A stretch of DNA of 64,000 bases from Anoxybacillus tepidamans PS2 (GTDB lineage: Bacteria; Bacillota; Bacilli; Bacillales; Anoxybacillaceae), in assembly GCF_000620165.1 (NCBI RefSeq), contig NZ_JHVN01000001.1:248001-312000 (forward strand). Direction: 5' to 3'. Below the pieces are notes generated by a model. That model was given only the letters and a program-made list of their open reading frames with translations. It was not told the origin of the DNA and did no database searches. Shown piece after piece: positions 21,460 to 34,547 of the stretch. Made by a program: the position numbers and the translations under genes. Each line of letters starts with the position of its first letter. The stretch's first letter is position 1.

Positions 21460-21972
21460 TTAGAATTGCATTAATGTTAAAATATCGTATCCTTCCAATT
21501 TTTTACGTCCTTCAAGATATGTGAGCTCAATGAGAAAAGCGATGCCAGCGACCACACCACCTAGCTGTTCGACAAGCTTAATCGTCGCTTCAATCGTTCC
21601 CCCCGTCGCCAGTAAATCATCGGTAATTAATACGCGTTGTCCCGGTTTAATGGCATCTTTATGCATCGTTAATACATCTTTTCCATATTCTAATCCGTAT
21701 TCAACACGAACGACTTCTCTTGGAAGTTTTCCCTCTTTGCGCACCGGAGCGAATCCGACACCAAGCGCATAAGCAACAGGACAGCCGATAATAAATCCTC
21801 TCGCTTCCGGACCGACGACAATATCAATTTCTTTTTCACGCGCGTACTTCACAATTTGATCCGTTGCGTACTTATATACTTCCCCTTTATCCATAATCGT
21901 GGTGATATCTTTAAACATAATTCCTGGCTTAGGGAAATCAGGAACAATTGTTACGTATTGTTTTAAGTCCAT
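21460..21972 (-). CDS. apt: Adenine phosphoribosyltransferase
   Basis: Type I phosphoribosyltransferase of 170 residues that makes AMP from adenine and PRPP. The PRPP-binding loop [13 protein letters not shown] lies near residues 115-127 and the N-terminal [19 protein letters not shown] is typical. Its start overlaps the 3' end of recJ by 10 bp and its ribosome site (AGGAGG) is inside recJ, so translation is probably coupled. Confidence 0.97.
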   Translation of the reverse strand: MDLKQYVTIVPDFPKPGIMFKDITTIMDKGEVYKYATDQIVKYAREKEIDIVVGPEARGFIIGCPVAYALGVGFAPVRKEGKLPREVVRVEYGLEYGKDVLTMHKDAIKPGQRVLITDDLLATGGTIEATIKLVEQLGGVVAGIAFLIELTYLEGRKKLEGYDILTLMQF

Positions 21973-24329
21973 GACAGTTCTGCCTCCTCATATGTCCGCA
22001 AACCGTTTATCTCACAAAAGGTTCGCTTTAATTGTTCATACGATGAATATAAAAACATATTTTCCAGCTCTAGTTGAGCCTGCTTTAAGCGATATGTTGG
22101 AGAATCCGTCAAGTCCCGTTTCTTCGGCTTTGGTACTGGAGAAACAATTCCGTTTTGAATCGTAACGAACTGCAATTCTAGAAATACTTGCACCATAAAT
22201 TGAATCGTTTCTTTCGTCCACCCGCGAGAGCGCGCAACTTCTGCACCGTACCTCTCTAAATGAAACGCGCCCCGCTTCAGCAACAGCGCATAAAACCATT
22301 TAAAATGATCGCGTGTTGGCAGCGTGCTGAAGAAATGGGTCTCCCTTTGATAGAATAACGCATAAATGCGCTCAGGTAAACTAGAACTTAATAAAACTTT
22401 AATCATTTCGACAGATGGCGGTAAATCAAGCAAAACAACGTACCGTCCCTCAATCGAACAGCGTCTTGCTTCCTCGACAGATTGAATCACACATATTTCG
22501 TTACGATAATCCCCAAGCCGCAGCGCCTCGATTGTTTCACGGTGAAAAGCAATAAACAGCCGTTTTTCAACAGGCAGCGACAAAAACAGGGAACTTGCTT
22601 GCCTCGCCCCGCGCATATCAAATAGCTGCCATTCTCTTACAGCCGCATCACAAATCATGAGCTGCGGTTTTCGCACATTGTTCCATTCATTGAGCGACAA
22701 CGATCCGACAACGGACACGCGGGCGTCTCGGGCAATTTCGTCATACAAATACCCGTATCCAAAGCCGACAGCATCAAGCACCGCGTCGCCTTGTTCAAAC
22801 ACGATTTTCAAATGCGTTTGATCGGCGCCAATTTTTCGCATCGTCTGCACAGCTGCTTGTTCAATTAAAATAAGAGGTTTCGGGTTATCGACACCGAATG
22901 GGGCTAACATCTCGATCTGTTCGAGCGTCCCTATTGTAATATCGCTAATAGAGCAAGCGGCATCTACTGAGGTAATCGGAATAAAATCGGCAGCGGTTAA
23001 TGTGTCCCGCGCCGATGCATTAAGACGGTTGCGCAATTCAGCGACATGTTCAAGCGAAAGCGTCATTCCCGCCGCCATCGGATGCCCGCCAAAATGCGGC
23101 AAAATATCGCGGCAAGCTGATAAATGCGCGAACATATCGAAGCCTTGAATGCTTCGCGCTGAACCTTTGGCAATTCCTTTTTCCCGATCGATGCTTAAAA
23201 CAATCGTTGGGCGATAAAATCGCTCGACCAGTTTGGATGCGACAATACCAACAACCCCCGCATTCCATCCTTCCTTTGCCACTACCAGCACGTGATGCTC
23301 ATCCGGTGGAAATTGCGTTTGGATTATTTCAATGGCTTCTTCAGTAATAGCATTAACAATTCGTTGCCGCTCCCTGTTTAGCGCTTCCATTTCTTTCACT
23401 AAGAGGCGCGCTTCTGTTTCGTCTTCGGTTACCAATAAGCGAACCGCCGGTTCAGCATCTCCTAATCGCCCAACTGCATTGATGCGCGGGGCAATGGCAA
23501 AACCGACTGTTTCTTCATCCACTTCTTCAAGACTAGCTCCACATTGTTTCAAAAGCAGACGGAGTCCGATACGATTTGTTTTCCGCAATTGCTCAAGCCC
23601 TTTGACAACAAGCAGACGGTTTTCACCCGTAAGCGAAACAAGATCAGCAACCGTCCCAATTGCCACAACATCAAGTAGATGATTCGGTACACTCCCGAGT
23701 AAGGCGTGCGCCACTTTAAAAGCGACGCCTACCCCTGCCAATTCATGAAACGGATATGTACTTCCCGGTTTCTTCGGGTGAATAATCGCAAGCGCATCCG
23801 GAAGCGTAGGCCCTGGCTCATGATGGTCGGTCACAATCACATCCATTCCTAATTCATTCGCCAATGCTACTTCTTTCACTGCTGCAATTCCTGTATCAAC
23901 GGTAATAATAAGCGAAATGCCCTGCTCTTTTGCCATGCGAAACGCTTTTTCGTTCGGACCATATCCTTCAGTAAAGCGATTTGGTATATAAAAATCGACG
24001 TTCGCTCCAATCTCTTTTAAAGCGCTCAACATAACAGTCGTGCTGCTGACTCCATCAGCATCATAATCTCCAAATACAAGAATTTTCTCGCCGTCACGTA
24101 CTGCCTGCTGAATTCGCGCTACTGCTACGTCCATTCCGTCAAGCAAAAACGGATCATAGAATGACTGTTTTGCCGGATATAAAAACGCATCCGCTGCCTC
24201 GGCTGTGTCAATTCCTCGATTGATAAGCAAAGAGGCCAGAAGCGGAGCGATATTCAACTGTCGCGTCAATTCATTGATTTTATCTGCACAAGGACGTTTC
24301 ACATCCCAGCGAGTTTTTGCTGCTAACAT
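21963..24329 (-). CDS. recJ: Single-stranded-DNA exonuclease RecJ
   Basis: DHH-superfamily 5'-3' exonuclease of 788 residues used in recombination and mismatch or base excision repair. Motifs: [14 protein letters not shown] (near residue 83), [15 protein letters not shown] (the DHH signature, near 160), and the DHHA1 region with [10 protein letters not shown] near 430, then an OB-fold and a Bacillus-type C-terminal domain. The start at 24329 fits the family ([12 protein letters not shown]) and has GGTGGGGG upstream; an in-frame extension to 24380 lacks a ribosome site. It overlaps apt. Confidence 0.95.
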   Translation of the reverse strand: MLAAKTRWDVKRPCADKINELTRQLNIAPLLASLLINRGIDTAEAADAFLYPAKQSFYDPFLLDGMDVAVARIQQAVRDGEKILVFGDYDADGVSSTTVMLSALKEIGANVDFYIPNRFTEGYGPNEKAFRMAKEQGISLIITVDTGIAAVKEVALANELGMDVIVTDHHEPGPTLPDALAIIHPKKPGSTYPFHELAGVGVAFKVAHALLGSVPNHLLDVVAIGTVADLVSLTGENRLLVVKGLEQLRKTNRIGLRLLLKQCGASLEEVDEETVGFAIAPRINAVGRLGDAEPAVRLLVTEDETEARLLVKEMEALNRERQRIVNAITEEAIEIIQTQFPPDEHHVLVVAKEGWNAGVVGIVASKLVERFYRPTIVLSIDREKGIAKGSARSIQGFDMFAHLSACRDILPHFGGHPMAAGMTLSLEHVAELRNRLNASARDTLTAADFIPITSVDAACSISDITIGTLEQIEMLAPFGVDNPKPLILIEQAAVQTMRKIGADQTHLKIVFEQGDAVLDAVGFGYGYLYDEIARDARVSVVGSLSLNEWNNVRKPQLMICDAAVREWQLFDMRGARQASSLFLSLPVEKRLFIAFHRETIEALRLGDYRNEICVIQSVEEARRCSIEGRYVVLLDLPPSVEMIKVLLSSSLPERIYALFYQRETHFFSTLPTRDHFKWFYALLLKRGAFHLERYGAEVARSRGWTKETIQFMVQVFLELQFVTIQNGIVSPVPKPKKRDLTDSPTYRLKQAQLELENMFLYSSYEQLKRTFCEINGLRTYEEAELSWT

Positions 24330-24385
24330 GTCCCCCACCTCAACTCCCCCTATTATACAAAAGGAGATAAAAGTGGGCAATGAAA

Positions 24386-25291
24386 TTAATCGGTTTTTTT
24401 TGGATGATATGGATTGATGTGTACCATGACATTTTCTACGTTGGGCAGTTTAAGCAACCTTTCTTTCACTCGTTTTCCAATCCGATGTCCTTCTTCTACT
24501 GTGAGAAGAGGATCTACTGCGATCTTTAAATCCACAATGACATAATGTCCGTGCTCACGTGCGTGCAACTCATGAATTTGTTTGACTTCCGGAAACTTCA
24601 ATACTGCTTCCCGAAGATGTGTCGTATCTTCCTCATGCAACACGTGATCCAACGTTGTGTGAATCGATTCTTTTCCAAGAATCCAGGCCATTTTTAATAC
24701 AAGTAAAGAAACAAATAAACCGGCAACTGGATCGGCATAAATCAGCCAGCCAACTCCTAATGCGTTTCCAATCATGGCCGCTGTGATTCCAACTAGCGCT
24801 GCAATGGAAGAAAATACATCGGATCGGTGTTCATATGCATTAACAATAATCGCATCGCTATTTAATTTTTTTCCTAAACGATATTTGTAGCGGAACATCG
24901 CCTCTTTGGCAATAATCGAGACAATGACAACATATACGGCAATCATCGTTGGCGGCTCAAGCGGCTTGAGAAATGCTAAAAACGATGAACGAGCAATTTC
25001 AATACCAACAATAAATAGAAGTACCGCTACTATAATAGCAGCCACTGATTCTGCTTTACCGTGGCCATATGGATGATCTTTATCCGGTGGTCTTTTCGCA
25101 GCGCGCAAGCCGACCCATACTGCAAGAGAGCCAGCCACATCAGAAGCGGAATGAACGGCGTCGGCAATAAGTGCTTTACTATTTCCAATAATTCCGGCTC
25201 CCGCCTTTATAACCGCTAGCACAATGTTTCCGACAATTCCGACGATCGCTGCAAACTCTGCTTGCTTAAAACGTTGTTCTTTTTCCACCAT
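24386..25291 (-). CDS. Cation diffusion facilitator transporter (YeaB/MneS-like)
   Basis: CDF metal/proton antiporter of 301 residues with six predicted membrane segments and a cytosolic ferredoxin-like C-terminal domain from about residue 210. Conserved parts include ALIADAVHSASD (TM2), DHPYGHGKAE after TM2, EHRSDVFSS (TM5) and HELHAREHGHYVIVDLKI in the C-terminal domain. In zinc-type YiiP the metal site is DxxxD and HxxxD; here the first position of each pair reads His and Glu, so the substrate may not be zinc. Mn or Fe is plausible because Bacillus MneS-type proteins look similar, but that is inference. It lies between secDF and recJ on the same strand with a terminator upstream. Confidence 0.85.
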   Translation of the reverse strand: MVEKEQRFKQAEFAAIVGIVGNIVLAVIKAGAGIIGNSKALIADAVHSASDVAGSLAVWVGLRAAKRPPDKDHPYGHGKAESVAAIIVAVLLFIVGIEIARSSFLAFLKPLEPPTMIAVYVVIVSIIAKEAMFRYKYRLGKKLNSDAIIVNAYEHRSDVFSSIAALVGITAAMIGNALGVGWLIYADPVAGLFVSLLVLKMAWILGKESIHTTLDHVLHEEDTTHLREAVLKFPEVKQIHELHAREHGHYVIVDLKIAVDPLLTVEEGHRIGKRVKERLLKLPNVENVMVHINPYHPKKTD

Positions 25292-25356
25292 CCTCTTCCT
25301 TTCATAAAAACATCATTTACGCTTATTTTGTCCCATTTTTATATTCTCACTATAAA

Positions 25357-25390
25357 AAACAGGGCGCTCTTCTCAGAGAACGCCCTGTTC
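25357..25390 (-). terminator. Intrinsic terminator after secDF
   Basis: Stem AACAGGGCG / CGCCCTGTT followed by TTTTTATAG on the minus strand, about ten bases past the secDF stop. Confidence 0.8.
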
Positions 25391-25399
25391 TAATCACAT

Positions 25400-27652
25400 T
25401 TACACTTGCGGTTCGAGGTCTTTTTCCGGCCGCTTTTTCACTTTTCCTTTTTTCAACTGATTGCCTTTCCAAACGACCCACAGCTGCGAAGCGATAAAAA
25501 GGGATGAGTAGACGCCGGACACTAAACCGACTAAAAGCGCTAAATTGAAATTGCGAATCGCTTCACTGCCGAAGATTAATAAGGCAATAACGGTAATAAT
25601 AACCGTAAGCACCGTGTTAATGGAGCGTGTAAACGTCTGTTGCAATGCCCGATTCACGATATGTTTCAAATCATCGACTGTTTTCACTTTCCGTTTTTTC
25701 ATTAAATCGCGAATACGGTCAAACGTTACGATCGTGTCATTAATTGAATAACCGATGATCGTTAATACGGCCGCGATAAACGTCAAATCGACTTCAAGGC
25801 GAGTCAAGCTAAAGAACGTTACAATGATAAACGCATCGTGCAATAATGCGATAATGGCTGCAAGCGCCATATACATTTCAAAACGGATCGTCACGTAAAT
25901 AATGATGCCGATTGACGAAATAATGACGGCAATTAATGCATTTCTCGCAAGTTCTTTTCCGACCGTCGGCGATACCGTGCTGACGTTTGGTTCAAATCCA
26001 TATTTCTGCTTAAAATGGTTTTTAAGTTCAGAAATTTCTTGTTTGTTCAACACCCCAATAAAGCGGGCAACACCAACTTCTCCCTTATTTCCGGACAACA
26101 CAATATCTTTTGGTTCAAGATGCAGCTTATGAAATTCTTCTTGTAGCTGCTGGACATTTAACTTTGAGTCGCTCATTACTTCGACGCGCGTCCCGCTTGC
26201 AAAATCAATGCCGAGATTTAACTTCATCGTCAATAGGGCAACAATCCCTACTATTGTGAGAGCAATAGAAAGAATAAAGAATTTTTTGCTATGTTTAACA
26301 AAGTCAAGACGATCGAATTTCGTCGGCACTTCTGTATGTTCATTCGTCTCAGCGATATTTAAAATTTCTGATTTCTTCACTCCGAAATATCCCGGCTTGT
26401 TGTGAAGAATGCGGCTGTTAACAAGCAGGCCCAACAACAAACGCGTGCCATAAACAGCTGTAATAAAGCTCACTAAAATGCTGATAATCAGCATCGTTGC
26501 GAACCCTTTGACAGAGCTTGTCCCGTAAATAAACAACACGACGCCGGCAATAATGGTTGTAATATTAGCATCGAAAATCGTCATAAATGAACCTTTATTT
26601 CCTGTGCGGTATGCCGACATAATCGATTTGCCGAGCTTAATCTCTTCTTTAATACGCTCATATGTGATAATATTGGCATCGACCGCCATCCCGACTCCTA
26701 AAATAAGGGCGGCGATTCCTGGCAATGTTAGCACGCCGTTCATCCAATCAAAAATAAGCAAAATTAGATAGATATAAACAGATAACGTAATAACAGCAAT
26801 AATCCCTGGCAAGCGGTAGAAAGCGATCATAAACAAGAAAATCGCCGCTACGCCAACAATGCCCGCAAAAATCGTTTTTTGCAAGGCGTTTTCACCAAAT
26901 TGCGCACCAACTGATGTCGAATAAATTTCTTTCAATTGCACCGGCAGCGCACCGGCATTCAACAAATCAGCCAGTTGTTTCGCTTCACTAACAGTAAAGT
27001 TCCCGACAATGGATACGTCCGTTTGATCGAACACTTGGTTGACCGCTGCAGCGGAAATATACTTTGGCTTCGCCTTTCCTGCCTCTTTTGCATAAGAATC
27101 GACACCGTCTTTAAAATCGAGCCAGATCACTAACAAGTTGTTTGGCGGCCCCATTTTATATACTTTTTCCGTCACTTGTTTAAACTTGTTGGCATCTTTT
27201 AATTTGATCGCAACGCTTGGCTTTCCATGCTCGTCGAATGAAAGCTTCGCCCCTCCTTCGGCAAGATCGCTTCCATCCATCAACACGTGATCGTGCACGT
27301 CACGAAATGTCAGCTTCGCTTGCGTCGATAAAATTTTCCGCGCCTGATTTTGATCCTTCACGCCAGCAAGCTGCACGCGAATGCGGTTTTTCCCTTCGGT
27401 TTGTATGTTTGGCTCGCTCACACCGAGCACGTTAATCCGCCTATTTAAGGCGCTCACTGTGCTTGTAAGCGTATCTTTGTCAATTTTGTCGCCTTTTTTA
27501 GCTGGCTTTACCTCATATAAAACCTCAAAGCCGCCTTGCAAATCGAGACCCAATTTCATATTTTGTAAAATTCCTTGAATCGTTGTTCCCATCGTACCGC
27601 CTAAAAGCAGCAACAAGAGGAAAAACGCAATGATGCGACTTCTTTTTACCAT
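25400..27652 (-). CDS. secDF: Protein translocase subunit SecDF (fused)
   Basis: Natural fusion of SecD and SecF, 750 residues, with twelve predicted membrane segments. It uses proton motive force to pull exported proteins from the Sec channel on the outer face. The SecD half starts near GLDLQGGFEVLYEV (about 35), carries the large P1 loop and ends with SecD motifs GVGMAVDANIITYERIKEE; the SecF half starts near residue 450 with LGIDFASGTRVEV and contains GYSINDTIVTFDRIRD. The single-chain form is usual in Bacillus. yajC, a SecDF partner, is encoded nearby at 30237. Confidence 0.97.
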   Translation of the reverse strand: MVKRSRIIAFFLLLLLLGGTMGTTIQGILQNMKLGLDLQGGFEVLYEVKPAKKGDKIDKDTLTSTVSALNRRINVLGVSEPNIQTEGKNRIRVQLAGVKDQNQARKILSTQAKLTFRDVHDHVLMDGSDLAEGGAKLSFDEHGKPSVAIKLKDANKFKQVTEKVYKMGPPNNLLVIWLDFKDGVDSYAKEAGKAKPKYISAAAVNQVFDQTDVSIVGNFTVSEAKQLADLLNAGALPVQLKEIYSTSVGAQFGENALQKTIFAGIVGVAAIFLFMIAFYRLPGIIAVITLSVYIYLILLIFDWMNGVLTLPGIAALILGVGMAVDANIITYERIKEEIKLGKSIMSAYRTGNKGSFMTIFDANITTIIAGVVLFIYGTSSVKGFATMLIISILVSFITAVYGTRLLLGLLVNSRILHNKPGYFGVKKSEILNIAETNEHTEVPTKFDRLDFVKHSKKFFILSIALTIVGIVALLTMKLNLGIDFASGTRVEVMSDSKLNVQQLQEEFHKLHLEPKDIVLSGNKGEVGVARFIGVLNKQEISELKNHFKQKYGFEPNVSTVSPTVGKELARNALIAVIISSIGIIIYVTIRFEMYMALAAIIALLHDAFIIVTFFSLTRLEVDLTFIAAVLTIIGYSINDTIVTFDRIRDLMKKRKVKTVDDLKHIVNRALQQTFTRSINTVLTVIITVIALLIFGSEAIRNFNLALLVGLVSGVYSSLFIASQLWVVWKGNQLKKGKVKKRPEKDLEPQV

Positions 27653-27758
27653 AAAAAATCCTCCTTACGTCGTGAACAAACGTCGCTATGTAGCTATAAG
27701 TTTCTTTAACATTCCTAATTATGACGCAGTGCGCAAATGCTGTCAATTTTGCACATTA

Positions 27759-28058
27759 TTATAGTAATTCGCTTAATATCGTTTCTAAATTGTTGTCTTC
27801 GCCAGAGCGCTGCGTACGGTACGACTCTGCTGTCAAAAACGCCATATATTCTCCAATTGAAAGCGATAAAATGTCATTTACAAATTCATAGAGTTTTTTT
27901 TCATCATCTATCTTTTTCCATTTTTTATTGCACAAACAGTTCCAAATTTGTTCAATTGTCACGTGATCATAACCAAGCAGGCGAAACTCATCATACTTGC
28001 ACTCGACTGCTGGCATTAACTGTTCGCGTAACGCCTCCATTCGTTTTTGCTCCATCAT
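27759..28058 (-). CDS. comN: Post-transcriptional regulator ComN-like
   Basis: Acidic cytosolic protein of 99 residues from the family of B. subtilis ComN (YrzD), which acts post-transcriptionally on the comE competence mRNA. The region RLLGYDHVTIEQIWNCLCNKKWKK followed by LYEFVNDILSLSIGEYMAFLT, read in two parts, is typical. Position between secDF and spoVB matches B. subtilis. The start at 28058 has GGGGAG upstream; an in-frame extension of 15 codons lacks a ribosome site. It is divergent from spoVB. Confidence 0.8.
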   Translation of the reverse strand: MMEQKRMEALREQLMPAVECKYDEFRLLGYDHVTIEQIWNCLCNKKWKKIDDEKKLYEFVNDILSLSIGEYMAFLTAESYRTQRSGEDNNLETILSELL

Positions 28059-28166
28059 CACCGCTCCCCATCTTATACCGCAATACTTGTCATGCTTGTT
28101 CACATATCGTGCATATAGTTAATTGTATAAAAGATCGTCTTATTTGAGAAGGGAGGGAAAGACGAT

Positions 28167-29720
28167 ATGTCCAAATTTTTGAAAGGGACGCTTATTCTAA
28201 TCGTCGCTGGCTTAATTACACGGGTGCTTGGCTTTATTAACCGCATCGTTGTCGCTCGCGTGATTGGCGAAGAAGGCGTCGGTTTATATATGATGGCTGT
28301 TCCCACACTCGTATTAGCCATTACAATTACACAAATGGGCCTTCCTGTAGCGATTTCCAAATTAGTCGCCGAGGCGGATGCAACCGGTGATCAGCGGAAG
28401 GTGAAGAAAATTCTTGTTGTTTCTTTAGCAACGACAGGTGGCCTCAGTATTCTCTTTTTTCCAACAATGGTGCTACTTGCGCCTCTTTTAGCCAAGACGC
28501 TATTTACTGACCCGCGCACATATTATCCGCTGCTAGCCATTTCTCCAGTGGTCCCAATCGTCGCCGTCTCCTCTGTTTTGCGCGGATATTTTCAAGGGAA
28601 ACAGCAAATGAAGCCATATGCCTACTCACAACTAATGGAACAAATTGTCCGCATTAGCTTAATTGCATTTTGTACAAATCTTTTCTTGCCATATGGCATC
28701 GAATATGCGGCCGCAGGCGCCATGTTTTCATCAGTGATCGGCGAATTAGCATCGCTCGTTTATTTGATGTATATGTTTAAGCGCAAAAAGAAAATAAAAA
28801 TTCGTCCGCAGTTTTTCAGTTATGCTAAATCTGGAAAAGAGACATTTATTAGTTTAATGCGCATCGCTTTGCCGACGACTGGCAGCCGCTTAATCGGTTC
28901 TATCGCATGGTTTTTTGAGCCGATTGTTGTCGCCAATAGTTTAGCAATTGCCGGAGTCGCCACCGCTTTAGCGACAAAACAGTACGGCGAACTGACAGGA
29001 TACGCCCTTCCATTATTAATGCTCCCGTCGTTTATCACATATTCTTTATCAACTTCGCTCGTTCCTGCCATTAGCGAAGCTGCTGCACGGCAGCAGTTAT
29101 TCATGATTGAACACCGCGTCCAACAGGCGATGCGGCTTTCCCTGATTACAGGCGGATTAGCGACTATTGTCCTTTATGTATTTGCGGATCCACTCATGCA
29201 GCTCATGTATGGCACGAGCAATTCGGCCATTTTTATTAAAGTAATGGCTCCGTTTTTTCTTTTTTATTATTGCCAAGGCCCGCTTCAGGCAGTACTGCAA
29301 GGTCTCGATTTGGCAAAAGCAGCGATGATCAACAGCTTCATCGGCTCCGTTGTAAAAACTGTTTGCATTTTTGCCTTAGCGACAAGGCCAAGTTTAGGTA
29401 TTATGGGAGCGGCGCTTGCCATCTCTATTGGTACGGTTCTTGTTACGCTCCTTCATTTTGCGACAATTGTCAAAGCCATTTCGTACTCGATTTATCTGTT
29501 TGAGTACATTTATACACTTTTAATTATGGCGATAGCTGGAGCAGTCGGGCATATCACTTTTCATTATTCATGGTCTTCACTTCCCATCAATATGCGAACA
29601 CTGGCATCGATAATCGTGACAACAGTCGTCTACACAGTGCTTTTAATCATTTTCAAGCTGCTCAAACGGGAGGAATTGGCCCGCATTCCACTCCTTCGCC
29701 TCTTTTTTAGAAAAAACTAG
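28167..29720 (+). CDS. spoVB: Stage V sporulation protein B (MOP-superfamily flippase)
   Basis: Membrane protein of 517 residues with about 14 hydrophobic segments, in the MOP/MATE-like superfamily that includes MurJ. In B. subtilis SpoVB is needed for spore cortex synthesis in the mother cell, presumably by flipping lipid-linked precursor. The N-terminus FLKGTLILIVAGLITRVLGF and the internal repeat pattern are clear, and gene order comN-spoVB-yrzE agrees. The ATG has GAAGGGAGGG upstream. A sigma-E promoter is expected but I could not place it confidently. Confidence 0.92.
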   Translation: MSKFLKGTLILIVAGLITRVLGFINRIVVARVIGEEGVGLYMMAVPTLVLAITITQMGLPVAISKLVAEADATGDQRKVKKILVVSLATTGGLSILFFPTMVLLAPLLAKTLFTDPRTYYPLLAISPVVPIVAVSSVLRGYFQGKQQMKPYAYSQLMEQIVRISLIAFCTNLFLPYGIEYAAAGAMFSSVIGELASLVYLMYMFKRKKKIKIRPQFFSYAKSGKETFISLMRIALPTTGSRLIGSIAWFFEPIVVANSLAIAGVATALATKQYGELTGYALPLLMLPSFITYSLSTSLVPAISEAAARQQLFMIEHRVQQAMRLSLITGGLATIVLYVFADPLMQLMYGTSNSAIFIKVMAPFFLFYYCQGPLQAVLQGLDLAKAAMINSFIGSVVKTVCIFALATRPSLGIMGAALAISIGTVLVTLLHFATIVKAISYSIYLFEYIYTLLIMAIAGAVGHITFHYSWSSLPINMRTLASIIVTTVVYTVLLIIFKLLKREELARIPLLRLFFRKN

Positions 29721-29790
29721 ACAAGATGATTCTAAACATGTCCCTTGCCGAATATATTGTTGCTAAAACAGCTCAAACGGGGGGAGAAGC

Positions 29791-30174
29791 ATGTCGCGTT
29801 TCGGCCGGGCTATCATCTACGGAGTGGCAACAATTTTTTTATTGGCATTCGTCATTAGTTTAGTATTATCATCTCTTCTTAAATGGACGAACATCTCAGA
29901 ATCTTCATTGACGTGGGTCATTTTTGCCGGGTCCGTTTTATCGGTGTTTGTCGGCGGATTTGTTGCTGGCGGAAAAGGAAAAGAAAGGGGATGGATTGTT
30001 GGCGGAGCAACAAGCATATTATTTACGTTAATTGTATTTTTGTTCCAATTTCTCGGACTAGAACAGACGTTTTCCGCGAAACAATGGATCTATCATCTCG
30101 CTTTTCTAGTAGCAGCCATGTTCGGTGGAATTATGGGAGTCAATGTATCCTCCACACGCGGACACACTCATTGA
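29791..30174 (+). CDS. yrzE: TIGR04086-type small membrane protein (YrzE)
   Basis: Protein of 127 residues with four predicted membrane segments and a glycine-rich GGFVAGGKGKERGWIVGG loop in the middle, as in the TIGR04086/YrzE family. Function unknown. It follows spoVB by 70 bp on the same strand and is followed by a terminator. Ribosome site GGGGGGAG precedes the ATG. Confidence 0.8.
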   Translation: MSRFGRAIIYGVATIFLLAFVISLVLSSLLKWTNISESSLTWVIFAGSVLSVFVGGFVAGGKGKERGWIVGGATSILFTLIVFLFQFLGLEQTFSAKQWIYHLAFLVAAMFGGIMGVNVSSTRGHTH

Positions 30175-30195
30175 CAGTCCATGAACTTTAAGAAA

Positions 30196-30232
30196 ACAAA
30201 AGGCTACCTTTCGTCGAAAGGCAGCCTTTTTT
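30196..30232. terminator. Bidirectional terminator between yrzE and yajC
   Basis: Hairpin AAAGGCTACCTTT / AAAGGCAGCCTTT with a short CGTCG-type loop, flanked by A and T runs, between convergent genes. Confidence 0.85.
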
Positions 30233-30236
30233 CCAT

Positions 30237-30503
30237 TTATTTATTTTCTGTTACGACTTCACGAACGGCAGAACGATCATATGTAAGACGAGTTCCGTCT
30301 CCTGCACGGATGACGACTTTGTTTTCATCTAATGAGTCGATAATTCCATGCAATCCGCCAATCGTTACAATTTTGTCGCCTTTCTGCAGATTCGCCTGCA
30401 TCTGCTGCACAGCGCGCTGACGTTTTTGCTGCGGGCGAATGAGCAAGAAATAGAAAATCGCGAACATTAACACAATCGGTAAAAGATTCACAAGTGATGC
30501 CAT
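30237..30503 (-). CDS. yajC: Preprotein translocase subunit YajC
   Basis: Small inner-membrane protein of 88 residues with one N-terminal membrane segment (about 5-22) and a charged cytosolic tail beginning RPQQKRQRAVQQMQ and the family motif KGDKIVTIGGLHGIIDSL. It associates with SecDF. It lies 15 bp after tgt, the standard yajC-tgt-queA order. Confidence 0.95.
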   Translation of the reverse strand: MASLVNLLPIVLMFAIFYFLLIRPQQKRQRAVQQMQANLQKGDKIVTIGGLHGIIDSLDENKVVIRAGDGTRLTYDRSAVREVVTENK

Positions 30504-30518
30504 CGTTTTCCCCCCTTT

Positions 30519-32703
<2,185 letters not shown>

Positions 32704-32730
32704 AAACGCTCACCTTCTCCTTTTTTGAAA

Positions 32731-32940
32731 TTAACGAAAGCGGCCAATAAGGTAAAAAATAAGCGAAAGCACGACACTCAAAACGATCGACGTTACAACC
32801 GGAAAATAAAAGGTTGTATTCCCTTTTTGAATGACAATATCTCCTGGAAGTCTGCCTAGTTTAATAAATTGCATGAGAAAACCGACAACAATGAGAATGG
32901 CACCGATCGTCATAATCATTTTCGGAAAGCTGCTCATCAT
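32731..32940 (-). CDS. DUF2905 small membrane protein
   Basis: Protein of 69 residues with two hydrophobic segments around the conserved [23 protein letters not shown] motif (read as two parts), typical of DUF2905. Function unknown. Its start codon overlaps the ruvB stop (ATGA type), indicating translational coupling, and it is a regular member of the ruvB-queA cluster in bacilli. Confidence 0.85.
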   Translation of the reverse strand: MMSSFPKMIMTIGAILIVVGFLMQFIKLGRLPGDIVIQKGNTTFYFPVVTSIVLSVVLSLIFYLIGRFR

Positions 32941-33935
32941 TTGGGAACCTCCATTCCAAAATGTTCATAGACGCGATGAGTGACGATGCGGCCGCGCGGA
33001 GTGCGCTGCAAAAAACCGATCTGCAACAAATATGGTTCGTACACATCTTCGATTGTTTGCGCCTCCTCCCCGATGGTGGCCGCAATGGTATCTATTCCTA
33101 CAGGACCGCCGCGAAACTTCTCGATCATCGCTCTCAATAATTTATGGTCAATATGGTCAAGTCCTAAACGGTCCACTTGCAATGATTCGAGCGCCTCGAC
33201 TCCCAGTGCATACGCAATCATACCATCGCCCTTCACCTGGGCAAAATCTCTCACTCGGCGCAACAGCCGATTGGCAATGCGCGGCGTGCCGCGTGAACGG
33301 CGCGCAATTTCAAAAGCAGCCGCCTCCTCAATCTCAACCCCAAGAATATCCGCTGTGCGCTTGACAATTTGCGCAAGTTGCTCAGGTCCATAGTACTCAA
33401 GACGGCTTAGCACGCCAAATCGATCACGAAGCGGTGCAGACAGCGCTCCCGCCCTTGTCGTAGCGCCTACGAGCGTAAACGGCGGCAAATCGATGCGAAT
33501 GGAGCGCGCCGCCTCGCCTTTGCCGATCACAATATCTAAGCAATAATCCTCCATGGCTGGATACAACACTTCCTCAATCGAACGATGGAGGCGATGGATT
33601 TCGTCGATAAACAGCACGTCTCCCGGCTCAAGAGACGTTAAAATGGCCGCCAAATCCCCAGGACGCTCGATGGCAGGGCCTGACGTCGTGCGCAGCTGAA
33701 CGCCCATTTCGTTTGCAATAATAGCTGCAAGCGTCGTTTTCCCAAGCCCGGGCGGTCCGTATAAAAGCACATGATCAAGCGTTTCTCCCCGCATCTTTGC
33801 CGCTTCAATAAACACTTTTAAATTTTCCTTTACTTTATCTTGTCCAATATAATCGCGCAACAGTTGCGGACGAAGGCTGTATTCGAGCGACACATCTTCG
33901 CTCGAGGCACCGCTTGATACAAGACGCTCTTCCAT
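32937..33935 (-). CDS. ruvB: Holliday junction helicase motor RuvB
   Basis: AAA+ ATPase of 332 residues that drives branch migration of Holliday junctions with RuvA. Walker [11 protein letters not shown] (near 60), Walker B FIDEIHRL (near 108), sensor 1 GATTRAG (near 155) and arginine-finger/winged-helix C-terminus [15 protein letters not shown] are visible. It follows ruvA by 12 bp. Confidence 0.98.
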   Translation of the reverse strand: MEERLVSSGASSEDVSLEYSLRPQLLRDYIGQDKVKENLKVFIEAAKMRGETLDHVLLYGPPGLGKTTLAAIIANEMGVQLRTTSGPAIERPGDLAAILTSLEPGDVLFIDEIHRLHRSIEEVLYPAMEDYCLDIVIGKGEAARSIRIDLPPFTLVGATTRAGALSAPLRDRFGVLSRLEYYGPEQLAQIVKRTADILGVEIEEAAAFEIARRSRGTPRIANRLLRRVRDFAQVKGDGMIAYALGVEALESLQVDRLGLDHIDHKLLRAMIEKFRGGPVGIDTIAATIGEEAQTIEDVYEPYLLQIGFLQRTPRGRIVTHRVYEHFGMEVPK

Positions 33936-33947
33936 CGTTCTCCCTCC

Positions 33948-34547
33948 CTACTTTAATAATAATTGTAACGCGCGCTTAATATATTGATCGGTCGACAACG
34001 TTTCCTGTTTTAAAATTGGTGTGATCTTCCGAATTTCCCGTTCCGCATATCCAAGGGCCTTTAACGCCTCGATCGCTTCATCAAGGGCAGTAGACCGATC
34101 GATATGTTCCCACTCAGCAAATAAATTTGGCATCGCATCAGGCATCACATGCTGCAATTTTCCTTTTAAATCTAGAATCATTTGTCTCGCCGTCTTTTTT
34201 CCCACTCCTGGAAATTTGCATAAAAACGCTTCATTTTCCTCCTCGATCGCTTGCACTAACCGCCTTACATCTCCGGTAGCTAAAATGGCAAGCCCGCCTT
34301 TTGGGCCAATTCCGGAAACTTGCAAAAGCTTAGCAAACAGCGTCCTTTCCTCACGCGTGCGAAAACCGTATAAAGCGATCACATCTTCACGTACATAATG
34401 GTATGTATAAACCGTCATGATTGTATCACGACTCGGCCGAAACGAAAATGGATTCGGGACAAAAATTTGATAGCCGACTCCATTTACCTCCATCACGATG
34501 TATTCGGGACAAACATAATCAATATATCCTCTTACAAACTCAATCAA
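33948..34547 (-). CDS. ruvA: Holliday junction recognition protein RuvA
   Basis: Tetrameric DNA-binding protein of 199 residues that recognises four-way junctions and recruits RuvB. Domains: N-terminal OB fold (1-63), two helix-hairpin-helix motifs including [13 protein letters not shown] (near 70) and [13 protein letters not shown] (near 106), and the C-terminal RuvB-binding helices. The start is TTG at 34547, chosen because [11 protein letters not shown] matches the family N-terminus and GAGGGG lies upstream; the frame stays open 12 codons further without a ribosome site. Confidence 0.95.
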   Translation of the reverse strand: MIEFVRGYIDYVCPEYIVMEVNGVGYQIFVPNPFSFRPSRDTIMTVYTYHYVREDVIALYGFRTREERTLFAKLLQVSGIGPKGGLAILATGDVRRLVQAIEEENEAFLCKFPGVGKKTARQMILDLKGKLQHVMPDAMPNLFAEWEHIDRSTALDEAIEALKALGYAEREIRKITPILKQETLSTDQYIKRALQLLLK

